DNA of 64,000 bases from Aurantiacibacter odishensis (GTDB lineage Bacteria > Pseudomonadota > Alphaproteobacteria > Sphingomonadales > Sphingomonadaceae): NCBI RefSeq assembly GCF_003605195.1, contig NZ_QYOS01000023.1, positions 310,001 to 374,000 of the forward strand, in the 5' to 3' direction. The position numbers and the translations under genes are program-made. Below the pieces are notes generated by a model. That model did not search any database, was not told where the DNA came from, and was given only the letters and a program-made list of their open reading frames with translations. Positions 45,971-54,840 of the stretch are shown here, one piece after another; within the stretch, counting starts at the first letter, position 1; each line of letters starts with the position of its first letter.

Positions 45971-46658
45971 CAGCTTCGACCCGGAGAAGATCCTGCCCGA
46001 TGCCTGGGCGATCAAGCCGGCGCGCGGCTCGCAGGGCGACGGCATTCTGCTGGCGGTGCGCAAGGAAGGCCGCAACTGGCTGAAAGGTTCGGGCAAGCCG
46101 ATCACGCCGGATGACGTGCAGAACCACGTGCGCCGCATCGTCGACGGACAGTTTTCCGGCGATGCCGCGTCGGACGATGCCGCGCTGATCGAGCCCCTGA
46201 TCCGCGCAGATCCGGCCTTCGCCTTCCTGGTGGACGACGGCCTGCCCGACGTGCGCGTGATCTGCCGCGGCACGTTCCCGCTGATGGCGATGGCGCGCTT
46301 TCCCACCAACGAGTCCGACGGCAAGGCGAACCTGCACCAGGGCGGCATCGGGGCGGGCGTGAATCTGGAAACAGGCGTTATCTTCCGCGCCAAGCAGGGC
46401 AAGAAGGTGATCACCCACCATCCCGACACCGGCCAGCAGCTGATCGGCTTCAAGATCCCGCACTGGGAGGAAGTGCTCGATATCGCCGCTCACTCCGGAC
46501 CCGCCGTGGGGCTGGGCTATTGCGGCGTGGATATCGTGCACGACGTGAACGAGGGGCCGATGGTGATCGAGGTGAATGCCCACCCCGGCATCGAAATCCA
46601 GAACACCACGCTGCAGGGCCTGCGCGGCAGGCTGATCGCGGCGGGCGAAGATTGCTGA
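45642..46658 (+). CDS. RimK-like ATP-grasp ligase (alpha-L-glutamate ligase-like)
   Basis: The protein has 338 residues from ATG 45642; GTG 45600 and ATG 45654 are alternatives. The conserved part starts at VVDEILGINLRNAIIAKYNPR. ATP-grasp features: AWAIKPARGSQGDGILLAV (ATP-binding Lys and Gly loop), IEPLIRADPAFAFLVDDGLPDVRVICRG, GKANLHQGGIGAGVNLETG, FKIPHWEEVLDIAAHSG, GYCGVDIVHDVNEGPMVIEVNAHPG (metal Asp/Glu/Asn). These fit the alpha-L-glutamate-ligase-related family and suggest ATP-dependent formation of an amide bond with an amino acid or peptide. Substrate unknown; the operon with an outer-membrane barrel and a 7TM protein points to an envelope target. Confidence 0.88.
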   Translation: MFNPMNLLTRRSRPMTVPPADAMKAAASPHSSPAEARSEGCSSLPSSASSTPVVDEILGINLRNAIIAKYNPRHAIERARDKVAAKVALVEHGVKTSGTIAVVSGYGQLSSFDPEKILPDAWAIKPARGSQGDGILLAVRKEGRNWLKGSGKPITPDDVQNHVRRIVDGQFSGDAASDDAALIEPLIRADPAFAFLVDDGLPDVRVICRGTFPLMAMARFPTNESDGKANLHQGGIGAGVNLETGVIFRAKQGKKVITHHPDTGQQLIGFKIPHWEEVLDIAAHSGPAVGLGYCGVDIVHDVNEGPMVIEVNAHPGIEIQNTTLQGLRGRLIAAGEDC

Positions 46659-46763
46659 GCGGGGATTACTGAAACTCCTGTCGCGCCATTAACCCAGTTC
46701 CGCAGTCGCGCGGGAACGGGTACGGTGGATCGACGGGATAGAAGGCAGCAGGGGGAAGCGCCG

Positions 46764-47273
46764 ATGTTCGGGTTGTTCAAGCCGAAGATGGCACCGGAAG
46801 GGCCGGTCGAGATCGAGATGGACACGGAGATCGAGCGATCGGCCGAGGATGTCTACGCCATGATCGACTTTGGCGATCCGCGTCACCACAAGGCGGAGGT
46901 CGGCACCATCACCCGCACCGGCGACAAGACTTATGTCATGGTGCTCGACATGCTGCCCGACCTGACTTTCCCGGTTACCGAACTGGAAGCCGTTCCGGGC
47001 AAGTCCTACATCTATGAATCGGTGCTTCCGGCGGAACTGGGCGCGCGCCTGGAGAAGACCGTGGAAGGCTGCGAGATCGAGCCGCTCGGACCCGACCGCT
47101 GCAAGGTGACGGCCAAGACCCTTGCGTGGTTCCATCCCATGAAGCTGAAGCACTACGATCAGGAAATCTCCATGATCGCCCTGGCGTGCAACAACTCGAT
47201 CAGCAAGCTGAAGATCCATGCCGAAGAGGGTGTGAACGCGATCCGCGATATCGAGGCGCAACAGATGGGCTGA
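46764..47273 (+). CDS. SRPBCC-family protein
   Basis: The protein has 169 residues from ATG 46764 (GGGGGAAGC upstream). Helix-grip fold: EIEMDTEIERSAEDVYAMIDFGDPRHHKAEVGTI at the N-terminus, a middle of alternating strands (KTYVMVLDMLPDLTFPVTELEA) and the long C-terminal helix HYDQEISMIALACNNSISKLKIHAEEGVNAI. SRPBCC proteins bind hydrophobic ligands or act as cyclases. No specific ligand is suggested. Cytoplasmic. Confidence 0.85.
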   Translation: MFGLFKPKMAPEGPVEIEMDTEIERSAEDVYAMIDFGDPRHHKAEVGTITRTGDKTYVMVLDMLPDLTFPVTELEAVPGKSYIYESVLPAELGARLEKTVEGCEIEPLGPDRCKVTAKTLAWFHPMKLKHYDQEISMIALACNNSISKLKIHAEEGVNAIRDIEAQQMG

Positions 47274-47337
47274 ACCGGCGCGGCCGTTTCAGACGTTGAT
47301 TTTGTCCGCACAGGTGGCATCCTTCCCCCCATAACGG

Positions 47338-47353
47338 GAGAGAGAGAGAGAGA
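47338..47353 (+). repeat. (GA)8 dinucleotide repeat in the 5' untranslated region
   Basis: Eight GA units lie 7-22 nt before the ATG at 47360 and form the only purine-rich ribosome-binding sequence of that gene. A change in repeat number would alter the ribosome-binding region without touching the reading frame. Confidence 0.9.
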
Positions 47354-47359
47354 CACCAC

Positions 47360-47989
47360 ATGCCCAGCAAGTACGAACGCGAAGTCTATGCCTGCATGGA
47401 CCCCTCGATTGCCCTGCACGACAGCCTGGAGAGCCCGCTGCACAAGGCGATCCTGAAGAATTATTGCCGCCACGTTCACCTGGAAGGCGCGGCCATGTTC
47501 GAGGAGATCACCGCGCCCGACATGATGGCGGACGACCCCGTCTATCACGTGTGCTGGGGGGATAATCCCACGCAGGTGCACGGCAAGCAGGGCGTCTATG
47601 ATTTCTACTCCGCCATCGGCGACATCGTGCTGTGGAACAGCGGTGACAAGGTGGCCGTGGCCGACTGGGGCATCGCGGACGAGATGTGGTTCCACCAGAT
47701 GAGCACGGGAGAGGAACTGGCGAAGATCGGCGTGAAGGCGGAAAAGGCAGACGGGCTCTATCTCGTCTCCAGCCGCCAGGCCTTCATCTGGCCCTACGAC
47801 GATAACGCGCTGCTGAAAGGCGAGCACCTGTATGAAGACAAGTCGACCCTGAAGATCGAGGAGATCGACAAGGCGGAATACATGACGCCCGAGCGCGTGC
47901 GCGAAATCCACCGCGAATGCCTCGCCGAACTGGAGGAGCGCTGGGGCGAGAACTACTGGGTCTACCAGCGCGAGACGGTGGCGGCGTAA
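47360..47989 (+). CDS. NTF2/SnoaL-like protein
   Basis: The protein has 209 residues. A helical N-terminus (MDPSIALHDSLESPLHKAILKNYCRHVHLEGAAMFEEI) is followed by DDPVYHVCWGDNPTQVHGKQGVYDFYSAIGD and strands such as VAVADWGIADEMWFHQM, resembling a nuclear-transport-factor-2-like cone. A charged C-terminal helix of about 50 residues (MTPERVREIHRECLAELEERW) is longer than usual. Catalytic residues are not evident. A (GA)8 tract provides its ribosome-binding site. Cytoplasmic; function unknown. Confidence 0.7.
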   Translation: MPSKYEREVYACMDPSIALHDSLESPLHKAILKNYCRHVHLEGAAMFEEITAPDMMADDPVYHVCWGDNPTQVHGKQGVYDFYSAIGDIVLWNSGDKVAVADWGIADEMWFHQMSTGEELAKIGVKAEKADGLYLVSSRQAFIWPYDDNALLKGEHLYEDKSTLKIEEIDKAEYMTPERVREIHRECLAELEERWGENYWVYQRETVAA

Positions 47990-47995
47990 AGCGGC

Positions 47996-48754
47996 TCAGG
48001 CCGCTTCGGCGTCCTCGCGCTTGGCGATCTTGTGGTCTTCCTCGCTCAGCCCGCTTTTCCAGTAGCTGGAAATATAGAGGCTGTCCGGGCCAAGCCCGCG
48101 CTCCTCGCGCAAGTAGGCGCGTAGCTGCTTCATCGACGAGAATTCGCAGGCCGCCCAGGCATAGACCTCGCCTTGCGGCCACGGCACCTCGCGCAGCGCA
48201 GTCGCCAGCAGATCGGGCTGCGCGCCGGGTTGCGGGTTGACCCGCCAGCGAATGTCCACGCCCTCTGGCGCGTCGATTTCCTGCCTGTCCGCCTCGTCCT
48301 GCACTTCCAGCACCGCCACGCCTTTCGCATCGCGCGGCAGGGCTTCGAGGTTGACCGATATCGCGGGTAGCGCCGTCATGTCGCCTGCAATCAGGTAGAA
48401 ATCGCGGTCTTCCGGAAGGGGCTTGGCCGGGCCGGGCCCGCCAAGGTCGATCACCGTTCCGGGCCGGGCCGCCAGCGCCCAGTCGGTGGCGGGGCCGTGG
48501 GTTCCGTCCGGGGTTTCGTGCAGCACGAAATCGACGTCGATCTCGCCCTTGCGCTGGGCGCGGATAGTGTAGGTCCGCACGGTCAGCTTGTCCTTGCCCG
48601 GCAGCGGATCGAGACGCAGCTTCACGTATCCGCCCTGCTGCCCTTCGGGATAGTCCACCATCCCCTCCCCGCCCAGTGTCACGCGCAGCATCGAGGGCGT
48701 TACCTTGCGAGTGGCGGTGACGGTCATGGTACGGGGGGCGGGTCTGGAGGCCAT
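47996..48754 (-). CDS. Siderophore-interacting FAD protein (ferric reductase)
   Basis: The protein has 252 residues. Ferredoxin-reductase-like fold of the ViuB/YqjH family: VTPSMLRVTLGGEGM, the FAD motif VRTYTIRAQRKGEIDVDFVLHE, WALAARPGTVIDLGGPGPAK, FYLIAGDMTALPAI, and a C-terminal AWAACEFSSMKQLRAYLREERGLG with YISSYWKSGLSEEDH. It reduces ferric siderophores in the cytoplasm to release iron. Expected regulation by Fur/RirA-type iron repressors was not located. Converges on the NTF2-like gene with a 6-nt gap. Confidence 0.93.
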   Translation of the reverse strand: MASRPAPRTMTVTATRKVTPSMLRVTLGGEGMVDYPEGQQGGYVKLRLDPLPGKDKLTVRTYTIRAQRKGEIDVDFVLHETPDGTHGPATDWALAARPGTVIDLGGPGPAKPLPEDRDFYLIAGDMTALPAISVNLEALPRDAKGVAVLEVQDEADRQEIDAPEGVDIRWRVNPQPGAQPDLLATALREVPWPQGEVYAWAACEFSSMKQLRAYLREERGLGPDSLYISSYWKSGLSEEDHKIAKREDAEAA

Positions 48755-48834
48755 GCTGTTTCCTTATTGCGATTAACTCGCAACAAAGCTGGGCACGGGA
48801 AACGCTATTGCAACCCCGGAAACGACTCTGGCCC

Positions 48835-50409
48835 TCAACTTTCCTGCGGCATCCGGCATTCGTAGCTGCCTGCCAACCCCTCTCCCCCGCCGGTGTAGTG
48901 CGCGTAGGACGGGTGCGGGCACAGCGGCATCTGCGCATCGCTGTTAGCGCGGCTCGCGGTGACAGCACCGGGCGCTGCGCCGCCTTCCACCCAGTCCACC
49001 ATCGGGCCGAGCAGGTCGAAATTGCTGAAGGCATTGCCGCCAGAGCAGTGCATCATCCCCGGCACCATGTAGAAGCGCGCGGCATCGTCCCATGCCTCGG
49101 CCCCGTTCGCCGCGCGGGCGCGCTGGTAATAGTCCCAGGTGTCGAAGGCGGAGAACCACGGATCGGACACGCCGTGGAAGAACATCAGCTTGGAACCGCG
49201 CCCGAGATAGGTGGAGAGGTTGGTCCAGAACGCGGTGTCGGTCAGCCGTCCGACCGCGTCCCAGCGCACCTCGTGCATCCGTGCATCGATATCGATGTCA
49301 CGCGCTGTGGTGGGCGGGCCGAGGGGGCCGCCCTGCCCGCGTGGCAGGAAGCCCGGTAGGCCGGGGCCAGCGTAGGTGATGCCGGTGTCCCACGGATAGG
49401 AAACATAGGTGTCCGTGTCATCCGCCAGCTCTGGAGAGGCCATCCCGCGCTGCATCGCCTCCACCCGATCGGGCGCGATGCAGCTCTCGCTCTCACCTGC
49501 CTCGCATTGCAGCACGGTGGGATCGAAGGCGCGGCACGCCTCGACATTGGCAATGATGCCGTCCGCCGCCCCGTCGCGGGCATCGCACTGGCGCACCAGT
49601 TCGCTCTCCACCAGCAACAGTTCGGCAGGGGTGAAGCCCGCCGGCCCCTCGGCCCCGGCAGGAAGCGTGGCGTTCAGCAGCACCTGCGCTTGTTCCATCG
49701 CCAGGTTCGAATGGCCGGGCCGCATGGCTGGCGCGCCGATCACGATGCCGTCGAACAGTTCGGGATAACGCTGGCTCGCCAGCATCCCCTCGCGCCCGCC
49801 GGTGGAACAGCCGGTCATGTAGGAATGGTGCGGCTCGCGCCCAAAGAACATGGCCGTCAGCTCGCGGGTCACATGCGTTACCTGCGGCACGGCAGCTTCG
49901 GCGAAATCGAGCGCCGCACGCTGATCGGCATAGAAGCTGTCGTCGAACACCGGCCCCTTGTGGCCGCTGTCGTGGCTGGCGACGGCAAACCCGCGCGCGA
50001 GGGCGGGCGTGCGCGCGGCGGCGACGGGGCCGACGGCGGGGTTCACGCTGCCGTTCAATCCTCCGCCGCCCTGCAACAGGAAGCGCCCGTTCCACTCCGC
50101 CGGCAGGCGCAGTTCGAAGCCGATGCCGTATTCCACGCCGCCGACGCCCCGCCGCCGGTCGATCACGCCGCTCACCTTGCAGTGGGCGGGCAGCATCATG
50201 CCGGGCTGACCGAACTGGCCGGGCATCATGCCCGCTTCCTCGAACGTGGCGCTGGCTTCGCTCACGTTATCGAGGCGCGCCACCTCGGCAGCGAACCGCT
50301 CGCACCGCTCCGCGCTGCCCGCGCCAACCTGCGACGCGGCAGGCCCGGTGGCGACAAAGGCAGCAACAACGGCGGCAAGGCCGACACCTGCAAGAACAGT
50401 CACGCGCAT
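48835..50409 (-). CDS. Exported tannase/feruloyl esterase-family hydrolase
   Basis: The protein has 524 residues. Signal peptide to about 27 (GPAASQVG). Tannase/feruloyl-esterase fold: FLLQGGGGLNGSVNPAVG, FAVASHDSGHKG, nucleophile elbow SYMTGCSTGGREGMLASQRYP (Ser), RGSKLMFFHGVSDPWFSAFDTWDYY (Asp) and MVPGMMHCSGG (His). Paired Cys residues on both sides of the catalytic Ser and His are typical of the family's disulfide. It should cleave phenolic esters outside the cytoplasm. Divergent from the HerA-like gene. Confidence 0.93.
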   Translation of the reverse strand: MRVTVLAGVGLAAVVAAFVATGPAASQVGAGSAERCERFAAEVARLDNVSEASATFEEAGMMPGQFGQPGMMLPAHCKVSGVIDRRRGVGGVEYGIGFELRLPAEWNGRFLLQGGGGLNGSVNPAVGPVAAARTPALARGFAVASHDSGHKGPVFDDSFYADQRAALDFAEAAVPQVTHVTRELTAMFFGREPHHSYMTGCSTGGREGMLASQRYPELFDGIVIGAPAMRPGHSNLAMEQAQVLLNATLPAGAEGPAGFTPAELLLVESELVRQCDARDGAADGIIANVEACRAFDPTVLQCEAGESESCIAPDRVEAMQRGMASPELADDTDTYVSYPWDTGITYAGPGLPGFLPRGQGGPLGPPTTARDIDIDARMHEVRWDAVGRLTDTAFWTNLSTYLGRGSKLMFFHGVSDPWFSAFDTWDYYQRARAANGAEAWDDAARFYMVPGMMHCSGGNAFSNFDLLGPMVDWVEGGAAPGAVTASRANSDAQMPLCPHPSYAHYTGGGEGLAGSYECRMPQES

Positions 50410-50518
50410 GAATTTGGTCCCCTCTTCCTCTGGCCCGACAGGCTAGCGGCTAACAATCGCTGGATAAATGCCTTTCGCCGCCTAGTCCGAATCGTATCGG
50501 CTCCCTACCCTCGCTCTC

Positions 50519-51958
50519 GTGAATACGGACATCGAGATCGGAAAGGACGCGCACGGCACCCCGGTGCTGGTGGACGTGGAGGAACTGCTCGCCACGCGCC
50601 TGTTGGTGCAGGGCAATTCGGGCAGCGGCAAATCGCACCTGCTGCGCCGCCTGCTGGAACAGAGCGCGGGCCTCGTGCAGCAGGTCATCATTGATCCTGA
50701 GGGCGATTTCGTTTCGCTGGCTGACCATTTCGATCACGTGGTTGTGGAAGGCGCGAGCTATTCCCCGCGCGAGATAGAGGCGCTGGCGGGCCGCATCCGG
50801 CAGCACCGCGCCTCTGTCGTGCTGGCGCTGGAAGACCTGGAAGTGGAACAGCAGATCCGCTGCGCCGCGCAGTTCCTCACCGCGCTGTTCGATGCCCCGC
50901 GCGAACACTGGTTCCCCGCGCTGGTGGTGGTGGACGAGGCGCAGATGTTCGCCCCCGCCGCCGCAGGAGAGATGGCGGAAGATACCCGCCGCTTGACGCT
51001 TTCCGCCATGACCAACCTGATGTGCCGGGGGCGCAAGCGCGGCCTTGCGGGCATCGTCGCCACGCAGCGGCTGGCGAAGCTGGCGAAGAACGTGGCGGCA
51101 GAGGCGTCGAACTTCCTCATGGGCCGCACCTTCCTCGATATCGACATGCAGCGCGCAGCGGACCTTTTGGGCATGGACCGCAAGCAGGCGGAGCGTATCC
51201 GCGATCTCCAGCGCGGGCATTTCCTCGGCCTCGGCCCGGCTGTAAGCCGTCGCCCGGTGGCCGTGCACATCGGCGAAGTGAAAACAGGTGGTAAGAACGC
51301 CGCCAGCGCGCTCACCCCGCTGCCGCAGGCGGACGCTGCCTCGATGGGCGAACTGCTCCATGCAGACCTGGCGGAGGAAGCGGCGGAAAAGGTGCACCAG
51401 CCGCCTCCCCCTCCACCGCCCGCGCCGCCACCGGTGGAGGAACTGGCGCAGAGCATGGCCTCTCGCGCCGAACCGCAGGAGTCGCTGTCGCACGACGTGG
51501 CGACGGGCGATGTCGATACCGTCCTCGCCGAAATGGCGGCGGAGGACGGCGCGACCTTCCGCCCCGCCAGCACCCTGTTCCGCGATTTCGCCACCCGCTG
51601 CCGCCAGCAGGGCGTGGCCAGCGCGCATATCGACATGCCCACCTTCCGCCGCCTGTTCGCATTTGCCAGCGCCGGGGTCGGCCTGCTTGACGAGAACCAG
51701 CGCGCGCGGGTGGAAGCAATGGCCGAAGGCGTCGCGGACGACGTGCTGGCGCCCTACCTCGCCATCGTCGTCTCCGCTGCGCGTGGGAGCGGCACGCCCG
51801 ACGAGGATCACCTCGCCCGCGTCTACGGCACCGCCTCGCCGGGTCGCATCCGCCGCCTGCTCGAACACCTCGAAAAGACCGGGCTGATTTCCGTGCACGA
51901 GGATTTCGGCGGCGATCGCACGATCACCGTGCCGGGTATCGAGGACGTGCTGGTATAA
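50519..51958 (+). CDS. HerA-like ATPase (DUF87) with winged-helix-like C-terminus
   Basis: The protein has 479 residues. GTG start at 50519 with no ribosome-binding site. FtsK/HerA motor: Walker A VQGNSGSGKSHLLRRL near residue 31, VIIDPEGDFVSLADHF, Walker B PALVVVDEAQMFAP, LMCRGRKRGLAGIVATQRLAKLAKNV (arginine and sensor region). A Pro-rich hinge (about residues 298-312) leads to a C-terminal helical domain and a winged-helix-like segment (YGTASPGRIRRLLEHLEKTGLISV). No NurA nuclease gene is adjacent, so its DNA role is unclear. A second HerA-like gene of the DUF853 type is at 63426. Confidence 0.88.
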   Translation: MNTDIEIGKDAHGTPVLVDVEELLATRLLVQGNSGSGKSHLLRRLLEQSAGLVQQVIIDPEGDFVSLADHFDHVVVEGASYSPREIEALAGRIRQHRASVVLALEDLEVEQQIRCAAQFLTALFDAPREHWFPALVVVDEAQMFAPAAAGEMAEDTRRLTLSAMTNLMCRGRKRGLAGIVATQRLAKLAKNVAAEASNFLMGRTFLDIDMQRAADLLGMDRKQAERIRDLQRGHFLGLGPAVSRRPVAVHIGEVKTGGKNAASALTPLPQADAASMGELLHADLAEEAAEKVHQPPPPPPPAPPPVEELAQSMASRAEPQESLSHDVATGDVDTVLAEMAAEDGATFRPASTLFRDFATRCRQQGVASAHIDMPTFRRLFAFASAGVGLLDENQRARVEAMAEGVADDVLAPYLAIVVSAARGSGTPDEDHLARVYGTASPGRIRRLLEHLEKTGLISVHEDFGGDRTITVPGIEDVLV

Positions 51959-51971
51959 TCAGGCGCGTCCA

Positions 51972-52047
51972 TGCCGCCCCGCCTCCCCCCCCCGGCCACC
52001 ACAAGATAGTGGCATCCTTGGCGGCCGGGTGGGGAGGCGGGGCGGCA
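51972..52047. repeat. Long GC-rich inverted repeat
   Basis: A 17-bp perfect arm (51972-51988 with 52031-52047) continues inward, after a small mismatch loop, as a second 7-bp perfect stem (CCCGGCC 51991-51997 with GGCCGGG 52023-52029), enclosing a further small CCAC/GTGG hairpin. It begins 14 nt after the HerA-like stop. It could be a strong terminator without a T-run, an RNA 3'-end stabiliser, or a member of a dispersed repeat family. Confidence 0.85.
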
Positions 52048-52165
52048 AGGGCAGCATAAAACGCCTTTCCTACAAGCTGCTTGCCTCGCTCCGATCCCCG
52101 GTTAGGCTGCCGACTCGACAATCCGGCCAGCCACGAGCCGGAGATACGGGAAAAGGGGCCCCAGC

Positions 52166-53200
52166 ATGTATTTCATCAACAAACTCGCTGTTTCCTCCGC
52201 CGCGCTTTTGCTGGCCGCAGTCGCCGCGCTGGCAGGAACCGCGCCCGCCATGGCCCAGGAACAGCAGTTCGCCGATCTTGGCACCTGCGGCGAAATTGCC
52301 GAATGCCGCATCGGCTATCGCACCTACGGATCGCTGAACGAGGAGCGGGACAATGCCGTGCTGATCCCCGCCTGGTACGGCGGCAAGACGGAGCAGATGG
52401 ACTTTCTCGCTGCCGCGCCTTTCCTCGACCCGGAAACCTACTTCATCATCCTTGTCGATCCCATCGGCAATGGCGTGTCGATCTCCCCCAGCAATTCCGC
52501 CAGCCAGCCGATGGGCGAATTCCCCGCCCTCACGATCGGCGACATGGTGGAAAGCGAGTACCGGCTCGTGACCGAACACCTCGGGCTTGATCGGCTGCAC
52601 GCCGTCACCGGCATTTCCATGGGCGGGATGCAGACTTTCGAATGGGCGGCGCGCTATCCCGGTTTCGCCCGCAAGTTCGTGCCGATCATCGGCAGCCCGC
52701 GCCTGCCCGCCTACGACATCGTTCGCTGGGACACTGCCAATGCCATCCGCGCCTGGGAACGCGCCTGCCGCTGCCCGGAAGCGCGCGCCATCAATGCAGG
52801 CTTCGGCCTCGTCACCCGGCCGATCGGCGTCGCCAACGATACGGTGACGCGCGAGGATTCGTTCGACTTCATAGAAACGCGCGCGGCAGAAGACACTTTC
52901 GACGAAGGCACGAGCTGGGACCTTCAGCGCCAGGGCGAAGCGATGATCGATCTCGACATTGCCCGCCATTTCGGCGGTGACATGGCGCTGGCCGCGCGCG
53001 AACTGGGACGGCAGGTGGACATGATGGTCATCGTCAGCCGCGAAGATCGCATCGTTTCGCCCGAGCCGGCGCTGGATTTCGCTCGGCTGGCCGGGTTCGC
53101 GACCCTCGTGACGGACGAGGGCTGCGGCCACGGCGATTTTGCCTGCAATCGTGATGTCTGGACGGCCGCAGCGGGAGCTTTCCTGACAGCCGGGGATTGA
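52166..53200 (+). CDS. Exported MetX-like alpha/beta hydrolase
   Basis: The protein has 344 residues. Signal peptide to about 30 (GTAPAMAQEQ). It resembles homoserine O-acetyltransferase in layout: RIGYRTYGSLNEERDNAVLIPAWYGG, YFIILVDPIGNGVSISPSN, the elbow LHAVTGISMGGMQTFEWAARYPG (Ser), VIVSREDRIVSPEPALDFA (Asp) and EGCGHGDFACN (His). Export rules out a methionine-biosynthesis role, so it is a secreted esterase or acyltransferase with unknown substrate. AAGGGG precedes the ATG. Confidence 0.9.
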   Translation: MYFINKLAVSSAALLLAAVAALAGTAPAMAQEQQFADLGTCGEIAECRIGYRTYGSLNEERDNAVLIPAWYGGKTEQMDFLAAAPFLDPETYFIILVDPIGNGVSISPSNSASQPMGEFPALTIGDMVESEYRLVTEHLGLDRLHAVTGISMGGMQTFEWAARYPGFARKFVPIIGSPRLPAYDIVRWDTANAIRAWERACRCPEARAINAGFGLVTRPIGVANDTVTREDSFDFIETRAAEDTFDEGTSWDLQRQGEAMIDLDIARHFGGDMALAARELGRQVDMMVIVSREDRIVSPEPALDFARLAGFATLVTDEGCGHGDFACNRDVWTAAAGAFLTAGD

Positions 53201-53303
53201 GGCAGAAACGGCTCGGCTGCGCCTCCGTGAAAGGATTGCGTCAAACAGGTTTCACCTGTAACGGCCTTGGCAGCCCAGCCCCCATTCTTACCCGGAGTTT
53301 CCC

Positions 53304-54419
53304 ATGCGCATCGGCTGCCCCCGCGAGATCAAGAACCGCGAATACCGCGTCGGCCTGACGCCGGAGAGCGCGAAAGAACTGGTCGCCAACGGCCACGAGG
53401 TGTGGATGGAAACCGGTGCCGGGACGGGCATCGGCGCTGACGATGCGCAATACGTCGCCAGCGGCGCAAGGGTGATCGGCAAGGTCGAGGACATCTTTGC
53501 CGAGTGCGACATGATCGTGAAAGTGAAGGAGCCGCAGCCTGAGGAAATCGCCCGATTGCGCGAGGGGCAGATCCTCTACACCTACCTGCACCTCGCCCCC
53601 GATGCGGAGCAGACCGAAGGCCTCGTCAAGTCAGGCTGCACCGCGATTGCCTACGAAACCGTCACCGGCCCTCGCGGCGGCCTGCCGCTGCTCAAGCCCA
53701 TGAGCCAGGTGGCTGGACGCATGAGCATCCAGGCGGGCGCCAACGCGCTGGAAAAGGTACATGGTGGTCGCGGGGTGCTGCTGGGCGGCGTGCCGGGCGT
53801 GCTGCCGGGCCGCGTGCTGGTGATCGGCGGCGGCGTCGTCGGCTTCAACGCCGCGCAGATGGCGGCCGGCCTTGGCGCGCGCACCGTCATCATGGATCTC
53901 GACCCCGAAGTGCTCGAGAAAGTCGGCACCCATTTCGAGGCGCGGGCGAGCACGCGTTTTGCCAGCAAGGCCAACCTTGAACAGGCCGTGGCGCAGGCAG
54001 ACCTGGTGGTGGGTGCCGTGCTGGTGCCCGGTGCCGCCGCACCCAAGCTGATCAGCCGTGAAATGCTCAAGACCATGAAGCCGGGCGCGGTGCTGGTGGA
54101 TGTCGCGATCGACCAGGGCGGCTGCTTCGAAACCAGCAAGCCCACGACCCACGATAACCCGACCTACGTGGTGGACGACGTGGTGCATTACTGCGTGGCG
54201 AATATGCCCGGTGCTGTCAGCCGCACCAGCACCTATGCGCTGAACAACGTCACCCTGCCGCACGCCATCCGCATCGCCAACCTCGGGTGGAAGGAAGCCA
54301 TGCGCCGCGATGCTCACCTGGCGCAGGGCCTGAACGTGCACGCGGGCCGCGTCACCTACCCGGCGGTCGCCAGCGAACTGGGCTACGACCTGCTGCCGAT
54401 TGAGGAAGCGATCGCCTAG
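53304..54419 (+). CDS. ald: Alanine dehydrogenase
   Basis: The protein has 371 residues. NAD-dependent L-alanine to pyruvate plus ammonia. Family features: [71 protein letters not shown], the NAD motif [70 protein letters not shown]. Length and motifs match Ald. GGAG 8 nt before ATG. The stop shares CTAG with the convergent thioesterase gene. Confidence 0.96.
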   Translation: MRIGCPREIKNREYRVGLTPESAKELVANGHEVWMETGAGTGIGADDAQYVASGARVIGKVEDIFAECDMIVKVKEPQPEEIARLREGQILYTYLHLAPDAEQTEGLVKSGCTAIAYETVTGPRGGLPLLKPMSQVAGRMSIQAGANALEKVHGGRGVLLGGVPGVLPGRVLVIGGGVVGFNAAQMAAGLGARTVIMDLDPEVLEKVGTHFEARASTRFASKANLEQAVAQADLVVGAVLVPGAAAPKLISREMLKTMKPGAVLVDVAIDQGGCFETSKPTTHDNPTYVVDDVVHYCVANMPGAVSRTSTYALNNVTLPHAIRIANLGWKEAMRRDAHLAQGLNVHAGRVTYPAVASELGYDLLPIEEAIA

Positions 54420-54826
54420 CTTTCGGCGCCTTCGGGCGGCAGGAACGGCGCGGCGACTTCTGCCGGAACGCGCATCAGCCGCCCGCTGGCCTTGTCCACC
54501 ATCGCCCAAGTCGACTTGGCGCGCACCAGCGCCTTGCCCTCGGCATCGCGGAATTCGTAGTGCCGGTCGAACCGCGCACCGCGCGGGCCATCCTTGATGA
54601 TGGTCTCGCCTGTCACTTCCGCACCCTCGGTCACATTGCCGCGGTAGTCGATCTCGTGCCGTGTTACGACCCAGACGTAGGCATCGCGGTGATCAGGCTC
54701 GGCCTGCGCGTTCCAGTGCGCGACGGACAGATCCTCCATCCAGCGCACCCACACGGTGTTGTTGACGTGCCCATTGGCGTCGATATGCTCAGGCAGCGCG
54801 GTGAATTTCATCAAGAATTGGTGCAT
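54416..54826 (-). CDS. Hotdog-fold acyl-CoA thioesterase
   Basis: The protein has 136 residues. 4HBT-type hotdog: DANGHVNNTVWVRWMEDLSVAHW carries the Asp/Asn-His catalytic region, YVWVVTRHEIDYRGNVTEGAEVTGET forms the central strands and ALVRAKSTWAMVDKASGRLMRVP the last strands. Length typical of YbgC/FadM-like thioesterases. GAAGAC precedes the start. Its start codon is 14 bp from the divergent start of the unknown membrane protein gene. Confidence 0.92.
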   Translation of the reverse strand: MHQFLMKFTALPEHIDANGHVNNTVWVRWMEDLSVAHWNAQAEPDHRDAYVWVVTRHEIDYRGNVTEGAEVTGETIIKDGPRGARFDRHYEFRDAEGKALVRAKSTWAMVDKASGRLMRVPAEVAAPFLPPEGAES

Positions 54827-54840
54827 GTCTTCATGGCATA

